NCBI RefSeq assembly: GCF_001999305.1
Contig: NZ_MLHQ01000010.1
Location: 124,001-188,000 of the forward strand
Direction of reading: 5' to 3'
Length of the DNA: 64,000 nucleotides
Source: Rodentibacter myodis
GTDB taxonomy: Bacteria > Pseudomonadota > Gammaproteobacteria > Enterobacterales > Pasteurellaceae
Shown here piece by piece: positions 56,533-64,000 of the stretch. Within the stretch, counting starts at the first letter, position 1, and every line of letters begins with the position of its first letter. The translations under genes and the position numbers were made by a program. The notes below the pieces were generated by a model. That model did no database searches. It saw only the letters and a program-made list of their open reading frames with translations, and was not told the DNA's origin.

Positions 56533-57705
56533 ATGAAGAAAATCTTATTTGTACTCGGACTCTTAATTTTAGGCGGTGCCGCCTTTTATTTTTTTACAAA
56601 CAATAACAACCAACAATCCACCTATTTAACGGAAAAAGTGACACGCGGTAACATTGAAAAAACCGTTGTCGCCTCAGGCTCTATCAGCAGTATTAATGAA
56701 GTGGATGTGGGGGCTCAGGTTTCCGGTAAAATCACCAAACTTTATGTCACCTTGGGGCAGGAGGTCAAAAAAGGCGATTTAATTGCCGATATTGATTCCA
56801 CCACACAAATTAATGATCTCAATACCAAAAAAGCCGCCCTTGCGAGTTTTCAGGCACAATTAAAAGCCAAAGAGACGGCACTTAACGTGGCACAATCCGC
56901 TTATTCCCGCTATTCAAAACTTTACGGTCAAAAAGCCACCTCTCTTGATGAGCTAAACAATGCCAAAAACACCTTTGATGCGGCGAAAGCGGAAGTGGAT
57001 GCCTTAAAAGAATCCATAAAACAGGCGGAAATTGAAGTAAACACTGCCGAAACCAATGTGGGCTATACCAAAATCACTTCCCCAATTAATGGCACGATTA
57101 TTTCGACTCCAATTTCCGAAGGACAAACCGTCAACTCGGCACAAACGACCCCAACTATTGTAAAAGTAGCAGATTTAACCCAAATGCGGGTGAAACCGGA
57201 GATTTCGGAAGGCGATATAACAAAGGTAAAGGCTGGTCAAAAAGTTAGTTTTACAATTTTGTCTGAACCGAATACGCAATATGAAGGCGTGATTTCTTCC
57301 GTCGATCCCGCCACCACAACAGAAAGCGATAATACCTCGACATCAAGTAGCTCAAGTTCTTCAAGCAGCACAAGTGCGGTCTATTATTATGCCAATTTAA
57401 TCGTGGATAACCCTAACCGCACTTTGCGTATCGGAATGACCACGGAAAACAATATTAAAATTGCCGATGCGCAAGATGTGTTGTTGGTTTCCAATATGGC
57501 AATTCAACATAAAGACGGTAAAACCTTTGTGAATATTCTCAATGCCGACAATCAACCGGAAATGCGTGAAGTTGAAATAGGCGTACAAAATGATTTTCAA
57601 ACGGAAATTAAAGCCGGTTTAAATGAAGGTGATAACGTCATCGTCTCACAAGTTGCGGCAGGTGAAAAAGTGGGCGGTGCGGTTCGTGGCCCGAGAATGT
57701 TTTAA
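56533..57705 (+). CDS. macA: MacA-like periplasmic adaptor of a tripartite efflux pump
   Basis: 391 aa from the ATG at 56533. N-terminal anchor (ILFVLGLLILGGAAFYFF), lipoyl halves (VSGKITKLYVTLGQEVKKGD and TKITSPINGTIISTPISEG), a ~100-residue coiled-coil hairpin, and a Ser-rich insert (residues ~275-290). Links MacB to the outer-membrane channel. Confidence 0.93.
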   Translation: MKKILFVLGLLILGGAAFYFFTNNNNQQSTYLTEKVTRGNIEKTVVASGSISSINEVDVGAQVSGKITKLYVTLGQEVKKGDLIADIDSTTQINDLNTKKAALASFQAQLKAKETALNVAQSAYSRYSKLYGQKATSLDELNNAKNTFDAAKAEVDALKESIKQAEIEVNTAETNVGYTKITSPINGTIISTPISEGQTVNSAQTTPTIVKVADLTQMRVKPEISEGDITKVKAGQKVSFTILSEPNTQYEGVISSVDPATTTESDNTSTSSSSSSSSSTSAVYYYANLIVDNPNRTLRIGMTTENNIKIADAQDVLLVSNMAIQHKDGKTFVNILNADNQPEMREVEIGVQNDFQTEIKAGLNEGDNVIVSQVAAGEKVGGAVRGPRMF

Positions 57706-57722
57706 AGTGCGGTAGAAATTTA

Positions 57723-59654
57723 ATGAATATTATCGAAATTAACCAGCTCAACCGCTACTTTGGCGAAGGTGAAAATCGCGTTCATATTTTGAAAAATATT
57801 TCACTGAAAATAGAAAAAGGCGATTTTGTAGCAATTATCGGGCAATCCGGTTCGGGCAAATCCACCCTAATGAATATCATTGGCTGCCTTGATACCGCCA
57901 CTTCCGGTTCTTACAAAATTGACGGCAAAGAAACCAACCAACTTTCTGCCAATCAACTCTCTGACTTACGCAGCCAAAAATTCGGTTTTATTTTCCAGCG
58001 TTACAATTTGCTTTCCAGTTTAACGGCGGCAGAAAACGTGGCACTACCGGCTATTTATGCCGGAATGCCACAAACCCAACGCTTAGAACGCGCCAAGCAA
58101 TTATTGGAGAAACTGGGCTTGGGCGATAAATGGCAAAATAAACCAAGCCAGCTTTCCGGCGGACAGCAACAACGGGTAAGTATTGCCCGAGCCTTAATGA
58201 ACGGTGGTGAAATCATCCTTGCCGATGAACCTACCGGTGCATTGGATTCCCACAGTGGGCAAAATGTAATGGAAATTTTGCGCCAACTTCATCACGAGGG
58301 GCATACCATTGTAATGGTCACCCACGATCGTGATATTGCCGCCGGTGCAAACCGTGTGATCGAAATTAAAGACGGCGAAATCATTGCCGATACACAAAAA
58401 GAAGCAGTGAAAAGTGCGGTCGAAAATCACGCCAAAATAAAACCGCACTTTGGGTTCAGCAAAGATCAACTTATTGAAGCCTTCCGAATGTCCGTCAGTG
58501 CCATTGTGGCGCATAAAATGCGTTCGTTGCTGACAATGCTCGGCATTATTATTGGGATCACCTCGGTGGTTTCCGTGGTTGCCCTTGGGAATGGTTCGCA
58601 ACAAAAAATTTTAGAAAATATTAAAGGCATTGGCACAAACACAATGACGATTTTTAACGGTACAGGCTTTGGCGATCGCAAGGCAGAACAAATGCAAAAT
58701 CTTACCGTGAGCGATGCCAATGCGTTAAATAAACAAAGTTATGTGCAAAGTGTTACGCCAAACAGTAGCTCCAGTGGCACCTTGGTTTATGGCAATCAAA
58801 CCTTTTCTTCCACCAATTTAAAAGGCGTGGGTGAACAATATTTTGATGTGGACGGACTTAGCCTCAAATTAGGCAATTTTTTCTCGGCACAAGACGTGCG
58901 GGAAAATAATCAGGTGGCACTCATTGATGAAAGTGCGCAAAAAGCTATTTTTGCCAATGAATCCCCTCTTGGAAAAGTGGTGATCTTTAACAAACGCCCG
59001 CTACGGATTATCGGCGTGGTATCCGATAAACAAATGGGTGGCGCAAGCAGCTCTTTGAATGTTTATGCCCCTTACACTACGGTGATGAATAAAATTTCCG
59101 GCAGTAAAAAAATTGGTTCGATCACACTCAAAATCGCCGATGACATCAATTCTACCGCTGCCGAAAAAGGCATTACCGAATTGTTGCAAGCACGCCACGG
59201 CAAAAAAGATTTTTTCGTAATGAACAGCGATACCATCAAACAAACCATTGAAAGTACCACCGGCACAATGAAATTGCTCATTTCCTCTATTGCCTTTATT
59301 TCGTTAATTGTGGGCGGTATCGGTGTAATGAATATTATGTTGGTGTCAGTGACGGAACGCACCAAAGAAATTGGCGTGCGAATGGCGATTGGCGCACGTC
59401 AAACCAATATTTTGCAGCAATTTTTAATTGAAGCGGTGTTAATTTGTTTAATTGGCGGTATTACCGGCATTTTACTTTCAGGCGTAATCGGTTTGCTGTT
59501 TAATCTTTTTATGAAAGATTTTGCAATGGCATTTTCTGCGGTGTCAATTATTACGGCGGTAGTCTTTTCCACCCTTATCGGCGTGATATTTGGCTATATG
59601 CCGGCAAAACGTGCGGCACAGTTAAACCCTATCACCGCACTGGCGCGTGAATAG
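57723..59654 (+). CDS. macB: MacB-like ABC exporter (macrolide/enterotoxin type)
   Basis: 643 aa. Walker [18 protein letters not shown], signature [16 protein letters not shown], Walker [16 protein letters not shown], then four spans with a large periplasmic domain between spans 1 and 2. Mechanotransmission-type exporter. It lies 17 nt after macA. Confidence 0.96.
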   Translation: MNIIEINQLNRYFGEGENRVHILKNISLKIEKGDFVAIIGQSGSGKSTLMNIIGCLDTATSGSYKIDGKETNQLSANQLSDLRSQKFGFIFQRYNLLSSLTAAENVALPAIYAGMPQTQRLERAKQLLEKLGLGDKWQNKPSQLSGGQQQRVSIARALMNGGEIILADEPTGALDSHSGQNVMEILRQLHHEGHTIVMVTHDRDIAAGANRVIEIKDGEIIADTQKEAVKSAVENHAKIKPHFGFSKDQLIEAFRMSVSAIVAHKMRSLLTMLGIIIGITSVVSVVALGNGSQQKILENIKGIGTNTMTIFNGTGFGDRKAEQMQNLTVSDANALNKQSYVQSVTPNSSSSGTLVYGNQTFSSTNLKGVGEQYFDVDGLSLKLGNFFSAQDVRENNQVALIDESAQKAIFANESPLGKVVIFNKRPLRIIGVVSDKQMGGASSSLNVYAPYTTVMNKISGSKKIGSITLKIADDINSTAAEKGITELLQARHGKKDFFVMNSDTIKQTIESTTGTMKLLISSIAFISLIVGGIGVMNIMLVSVTERTKEIGVRMAIGARQTNILQQFLIEAVLICLIGGITGILLSGVIGLLFNLFMKDFAMAFSAVSIITAVVFSTLIGVIFGYMPAKRAAQLNPITALARE

Positions 59655-59724
59655 ATTTTGTAAAACCTCAAAATGCGGTTAAAATTCACCGCACTTTTTA
59701 ACGATGATAATGAAGGAAAAACCA

Positions 59725-61092
59725 ATGTTAAAAATGAAAAAATTAAGCCTTGCCGTTGTAATGGCAACAACCCTCGCAGGCTGCGCCAATATCGGCGATT
59801 CTTACAAAGCCAGCCAAGCGGATTATCAACAATACGAAGAAATCACCAAGCAATTTAATATAAAAGAAAATTGGTGGTCGCTTTATAACGATGCCCAACT
59901 CAATCGTGTGGTGGAACAGGCTCTGTTGAACAATAAAGATCTCGCCAAAGCTGCCGTTGCCGTAAACCGTGCGCTTTATAACGCCAATTTGGTTGGGGCG
60001 GATTTAGTGCCGGCATTTAACGGTTCAACCTCCTCCGGCGCACAACGCCGTATTGATACCGGCGCGGGTTCTACCATTTCCCACACCGGCTCACTTAATG
60101 TCTCTTATACCCTCGATTTATGGCGTCGTTTAGCCGATACCACCGATGCGGCAGAATGGACACACAAAGCCACCGCAGAAGACTTGGAAGCGACCAAACT
60201 TTCATTAATCAATTCAGTGGTAACGACTTATTATCAAATTGCCTATTTGAATGACGCCATCAGCACCACAGAAGAAAGCATTAAATATTACAACGATATC
60301 AGTAGCATTATGCAACGCCGTTTAAGCCAAGGGGTTGCCGATGCCGCCAGTGTGGATCAAGCACAACAATCCGTATTAACCGCACGCAACAATTTGATTA
60401 ACTATCAAACCCAGCGCAAAACCGCAGAACAAACCTTGCGTAATTTGCTTAACTTAAAACCGGAAGAAGCATTAAATATCACCTTCCCACACATTCTGAA
60501 TGTGAAAAATGTGGGCGTGAACTTAAATGTACCGGTTTCCGCCATCGCCAACCGTCCTGATGTGAAAGGCTATCAATATCGTCTAAGCAGTGCCTTTAAA
60601 AATGCGAAAGCCACACAAAAAAGCTGGTTCCCTGAAATTACATTGGGCGGCAGTTTAAGCTCGACCGGCACAAAAGTAGGCAATGCCCTCCATAGTCCGG
60701 TTGCAGGTGGCACAATTGGTATTAATTTACCGTTCTTAAATTGGAATACCGTAAAATGGAACGTGAAAATTTCCGAAGCCGATTATGAAAGTGCGCGTTT
60801 AAGTTATGAACAAAGTATCACCACCGCCTTAAATGACGTGGACACCAACTATTTTGCCTTCACGCAAGCGCAAAATGCCTTTGCCAACCAACAAAAAACT
60901 TTCGATTACAACAAACGTATTACGCAATACTACCGTAACCGCTATAACGCCGGCGTATCGGAACTTCGTGAATGGTTAAATGCCGCAAACACGGAAAAAA
61001 GCTCACAACTTGCCATTTTACAAGCCAAATATAACGTCATTCAGGCAGAAAATGCGGTATATAGCTCAATGGCAGGTTACTACTCCCGCTAA
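59725..61092 (+). CDS. Outer-membrane efflux lipoprotein (NodT/TolC family)
   Basis: 455 aa from the ATG at 59725 (AAGGA 8 nt upstream). Lipobox MATTLAGC, N-terminal FNIKENWWSLYNDAQLNRVV, and two outer-membrane factor repeats (TLDLWRRLADTTDAAEW, INLPFLNWNTVKWNVKISEA). It completes a MacAB-type pump with the two genes upstream. An inverted uptake-word pair lies between macB and this gene. Confidence 0.93.
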   Translation: MLKMKKLSLAVVMATTLAGCANIGDSYKASQADYQQYEEITKQFNIKENWWSLYNDAQLNRVVEQALLNNKDLAKAAVAVNRALYNANLVGADLVPAFNGSTSSGAQRRIDTGAGSTISHTGSLNVSYTLDLWRRLADTTDAAEWTHKATAEDLEATKLSLINSVVTTYYQIAYLNDAISTTEESIKYYNDISSIMQRRLSQGVADAASVDQAQQSVLTARNNLINYQTQRKTAEQTLRNLLNLKPEEALNITFPHILNVKNVGVNLNVPVSAIANRPDVKGYQYRLSSAFKNAKATQKSWFPEITLGGSLSSTGTKVGNALHSPVAGGTIGINLPFLNWNTVKWNVKISEADYESARLSYEQSITTALNDVDTNYFAFTQAQNAFANQQKTFDYNKRITQYYRNRYNAGVSELREWLNAANTEKSSQLAILQAKYNVIQAENAVYSSMAGYYSR

Positions 61093-61146
61093 TCACATAA
61101 TAAGGAAGTTTCGACTTCCTTATTTTTTGACAGAGTATTAAAAAAA

Positions 61147-61776
61147 ATGAAAAAACAACTGACTTTTTATTTCATTCGCCACGGCAGAACACATTGGAAC
61201 GAACAAGGACTAATGCAGGGTCACGGCGATTCACCTTTAACGGAGCAAGGCATTCTCGGGGCGAAAAAAGCCCGTATTGCGTTGCAACAGATTAATTTCA
61301 ATGCTGCCTATTCCAGCTGTTTAAAACGTACAATTGATACGGCAGAATTGATCATTGGCGAGCGTGATATTCCCCTCTTTCAACATAAAGGATTAAACGA
61401 ACAATTTTTCGGAAAATGGGAAGGCCAATGGGTTGAGCCATTGCGTGAACATCCGGAATTTAAACAGATGATCAATGATCCGGCAAATTACAAAGCGGAA
61501 ACCAATGGCGGTGAAACCTACGGGCAACTTGCCAAGCGTGTAATGAAAGCCTTACAAGACATCATTAAAATTCATAATAGTGGCAATATTTTAATTGTTT
61601 CCCACGGACACACGCTACGCCTATTGATTGCCCTACTTGCCGGTGCAAGCTGGCAAAATCACCGTGAACAGGGTAAATCCGTCTCTTTGCTCAATACCGC
61701 CATCAGTGTTGTCCATTATGACAGCGAAAACGGATTTCGTGTTGAGAAAGTCAATGATGCAACACATTTGGAATAA
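61147..61776 (+). CDS. Histidine phosphatase/phosphoglycerate mutase-like (GpmB group)
   Basis: 209 aa. FYFIRHGRTHWNEQGLMQGH has the catalytic RHG; LKRTIDTAELI and NILIVSHGHTLRLLI supply the second Arg and His. Broad-specificity phosphatase of small phosphate esters; substrate not decided by sequence. Confidence 0.88.
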   Translation: MKKQLTFYFIRHGRTHWNEQGLMQGHGDSPLTEQGILGAKKARIALQQINFNAAYSSCLKRTIDTAELIIGERDIPLFQHKGLNEQFFGKWEGQWVEPLREHPEFKQMINDPANYKAETNGGETYGQLAKRVMKALQDIIKIHNSGNILIVSHGHTLRLLIALLAGASWQNHREQGKSVSLLNTAISVVHYDSENGFRVEKVNDATHLE

Positions 61777-61841
61777 AACACCGAAAAATTTGACCGCACT
61801 TTTATTTCACCCTTTCCCCATAATTAATAATGAGAAAACCA

Positions 61842-62165
61842 ATGACGACTCAAATTCAAAAACTTGCCCCCGATACGGCGATTGATATTGCTTACGATAT
61901 TTTCTTAGAAATGGCAGGGGAAAATTTAGATCCTGCCGACATCATTTTATTCAATCTTCAATTTGAAGAATGCGGTGCAGTCGAATTTGTCGAAACCGCC
62001 GATGATTGGGAGCAAGAAATCGGTGTATTAATTGATCCCGAAGCATTTGCCGAAGTTTGGATTGGCTTGGTGAATGAACAGGATGAAATGGAGGATATTT
62101 TCGCCAAATTCTTAATTTCCCACCGTGAAGAAGATCGCGAATTTCACGTTATTTGGAAAAAATAG
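61842..62165 (+). CDS. yciU: DUF440 DNA-mimic protein (YciU/HI1450-like)
   Basis: 107 aa, very acidic. [20 protein letters not shown] then [37 protein letters not shown] and the closing HVIWKK match DUF440. H. influenzae HI1450 was described as a DNA mimic interacting with HU. Confidence 0.92.
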   Translation: MTTQIQKLAPDTAIDIAYDIFLEMAGENLDPADIILFNLQFEECGAVEFVETADDWEQEIGVLIDPEAFAEVWIGLVNEQDEMEDIFAKFLISHREEDREFHVIWKK

Positions 62166-62205
62166 AGTTCACACAAGGGAAATCATTGATGACTTCCCTT
62201 TTGTT

Positions 62206-63123
62206 TTAAAGTGGGATGCCGGAAAAAAGCACCAATAATAATGGCGGTAAGATATTTGTGACAAACCCAAAAGAAATAGCAATGGGAACAACTTCAATTC
62301 CACCGGATTTTTGAATAATGGGTAAAGTGCAATCCAACGCCGTTGCGCCGGTAATGCCGATAGCGGTTGAGCGAAAATGTTGCATAAAAAATGGCACGAT
62401 AAATAGGCTTACCATTTCACGTAATAAATCATTAAAAAATGCGATACTTCCCTGCACCGGCCCCCAAGCATTGGTGAGTACCACGCTGGATAAAGAATAC
62501 CACCCCATTCCTGAAGCAAATGCCAACCCCTGAGTAATCGGTATAGATAAGATAAAGGCGGCGATCATTCCTCCCAATAATGATGTGAGGGTAAATATGA
62601 TTGCGGTTTGAAAACCCCGTTTATTAAAAAGTGCCTCTTTCAAAGCAATACCATTGTTGCGAAGCTGAATACCCACAAAAAAGATTAAAGCAATTAATAC
62701 ATAAAGATTCATTCCGCCCGACAGGGTGAAATGAGATTTTAATAACCAACCCAGTAATGCCCCAATCACTACGGCACAGAAAAGTTTAAAAGAATCCTGA
62801 AAAGCGTGCCATCGAGAACCGATTTTACCCTGTGTTTTAAGCGGTGGTGCGGGATTTAAACGATCGTATAACATAAGCCCGCCTATATTAATGGATAAAA
62901 TCGTCACTGAAAGTATCACTGCCGTTTTACCAATCACGGGGAGGACTTTTTCAAGATTGTCTAATTGACCAAGCAGGTATCCCATCAAAAATAAAATGAT
63001 ATAAAGTAAAAACATCACAATTTGATTAATTTTTGTGATGTAACTTTTATTCTTTATTTTGAGCAAATAACCTAATAACAATGGCACTAAAACCATTAGC
63101 AGCCCACTTATCATCTCTTGCAT
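62206..63123 (-). CDS. lysO: Lysine exporter LysO-like
   Basis: 305 aa with eight hydrophobic spans. LLMVLVPLLLGYLLKIKNK, DLRNNGI-type region (GIQLRNNGIALKEAL), GLAFASGMGWYSLSSVVLTN and STAIGITGATALDCTLPIIQ are the YbjE/LysO signature. Exports L-lysine. No lysine riboswitch is seen in the 150-nt leader. Confidence 0.9.
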   Translation of the reverse strand: MQEMISGLLMVLVPLLLGYLLKIKNKSYITKINQIVMFLLYIILFLMGYLLGQLDNLEKVLPVIGKTAVILSVTILSINIGGLMLYDRLNPAPPLKTQGKIGSRWHAFQDSFKLFCAVVIGALLGWLLKSHFTLSGGMNLYVLIALIFFVGIQLRNNGIALKEALFNKRGFQTAIIFTLTSLLGGMIAAFILSIPITQGLAFASGMGWYSLSSVVLTNAWGPVQGSIAFFNDLLREMVSLFIVPFFMQHFRSTAIGITGATALDCTLPIIQKSGGIEVVPIAISFGFVTNILPPLLLVLFSGIPL

Positions 63124-63224
63124 TGTTTATTTCCTCCCGCCAAATTTTTCAATCTCTGAATGGAATCAATCCAACCAATCAATTTATTTTTTCTTTATAC
63201 GTTGAATGGGTAATACCGTAAAAA

Positions 63225-63267
63225 CAAAAAAGTGCGGTCAAAATAGAACTAAATTTGACCGCACTTT
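63225..63267. terminator. Inverted uptake-sequence pair as terminator after aroG
   Basis: AAAGTGCGGTCAAA and TTTGACCGCACTTT form a 14-bp stem with T-runs, 13 nt after the aroG stop. Confidence 0.92.
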
Positions 63268-63279
63268 AGGTGTGAAAAA

Positions 63280-64000
63280 CTAAGCGTTTACTTGACGTCT
63301 TGCAATGACGGCATCGGAGAGCTGTTTTAGTAAAATTTCCGTATCTTCCCAACCGATACACGCATCGGTAATGCTTTGTCCGTAAGTGGCGGCTTTACCA
63401 TTTACTAAATCTTGGCGACCTTCCACAAGATGACTTTCCACCATTACACCAAAGATTTGTTTTGAGCCACCGGCAATTTGTTTGCTCACGTCTTCACAAA
63501 CTTCCATTTGTTTTTTGAATTGTTTGCTACTGTTTGCGTGGCTGAAATCCACCATAACGTGTGGAATACGCCCTGATTTTTCAATATCCGCACAAACTTT
63601 CGCAACATCTTCTGCACTATAATTTGGGCCTTTATCGCCACCACGTAAGATGATGTGGCAGTCTTCGTTACCTTTTGTGGAAACAATGGCGGAATGACCA
63701 AATTTAGTCACCGATAAGAAATAATGTGGCGCTTCTGCCGCCCCAATCGCATCTAATGCGACTTTCACACCACCGTTGGTTGCATTTTTAAAACCCACCG
63801 CACAGGATAAGCCTGAAGCCAATTCACGGTGAACTTGAGATTCGGTTGTACGCGCACCAATCGCCCCCCAGCTCATAAAGTCTGCAACATATTGCGGTGT
63901 GATCATATCTAAAAATTCACCGGCTGAAGGCACACCTAAATTATTAATATCGGATAATAATTTACGGGCGATGCGTAAACCATCATTTAAGCGATAAGTA
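63280..64000 (-). CDS. aroG: 3-deoxy-7-phosphoheptulonate synthase (partial)
   Basis: The C-terminal ~240 codons are present; the start lies beyond the right edge. DFMSWGAIGARTTESQVHRE, LSCAVGFKNATNGG, CHIILRGGDKGPNY, PHVMVDFSHANSSKQ and GVMVESHLVEGRQ are the class I DAHP synthase motifs including metal ligands. First step of aromatic amino-acid synthesis; the paralogue (aroG, aroF or aroH type) is not certain, AroG is most usual in this family. Confidence 0.93.
   Translation of the reverse strand, partial: TYRLNDGLRIARKLLSDINNLGVPSAGEFLDMITPQYVADFMSWGAIGARTTESQVHRELASGLSCAVGFKNATNGGVKVALDAIGAAEAPHYFLSVTKFGHSAIVSTKGNEDCHIILRGGDKGPNYSAEDVAKVCADIEKSGRIPHVMVDFSHANSSKQFKKQMEVCEDVSKQIAGGSKQIFGVMVESHLVEGRQDLVNGKAATYGQSITDACIGWEDTEILLKQLSDAVIARRQVNA

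Noticed and set aside
63124..63224. Lysine riboswitch ahead of lysO
   Set aside because: Leader is only ~150 nt including an aroG terminator and shows none of the conserved five-helix elements.

Overview
The window is Pasteurellaceae chromosome, most likely the Haemophilus/Aggregatibacter lineage. The Hin-type DNA uptake word AAGTGCGGT recurs on both strands, often as inverted pairs acting as terminators. The host genes on the right (dapB, pgpA, nusB, ribH, glnS, macAB, lysO, aroG) match a Haemophilus-type block.

Layout. (1) 1 to about 17,955: the left (early) half of a Mu-like prophage, leftward, except for its rightward repressor gene. From the left end inwards it carries repressor, Ner, MuA, MuB, a run of small early genes, GemA, Mor, a lysis cassette, gp27-like protein, terminase, portal, MuF-type head protein and the start of gpG. 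The rest lies beyond the left edge. (2) About 17,956-27,180: a leftward lambdoid early region with an excisionase-like gene, Rha/KilAC antirepressor, Bet/YqaJ recombination pair, orphan methylase, KilA-N antirepressor and HicBA. It also holds two rightward accessory genes, a P-loop protein and a membrane protein. (3) About 27,180-46,334: a P2-like late region (Q and P leftward; O N M L X, lysis, R S, T, V W J I H, tail-fibre assembly rightward), ending in a Com-like regulator and an adenine methylase. (4) 46,335-49,664: a decayed sugar-transport and dehydrogenase operon whose first gene is cut at the prophage edge. (5) 49,850-64,000: intact host genes.

The most striking content is regulatory RNA. 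Three antirepressor genes (18,432, 23,829 and 29,488) each lie behind the same arrangement: sigma-70 promoter, copy of the target sequence, hairpin/terminator, a compact RNA closed by a 7-11 bp stem, then the target sequence over the ribosome-binding site. This is the architecture of the C4 antisense RNAs of phages P1 and P7, and the three copies have different pairing sequences. In the Mu-like prophage three intergenic hairpins share one fold with compensatory base changes. In the right-end module the methylase start codon sits in a perfect 8-bp hairpin directly behind com, which suggests Com-type translational control.

The composite lambdoid/P2 element is degenerate. The portal gene is truncated at a fusion joint. 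Terminase, tail fibre and methylase are frameshifted, two early ORFs carry in-frame amber codons, and no sheath, tube, U or D genes are visible. The visible half of the Mu-like prophage looks intact. The Mu-like left end appears to lie inside the excisionase gene, which would make this a nested prophage with the integrase outside the window.
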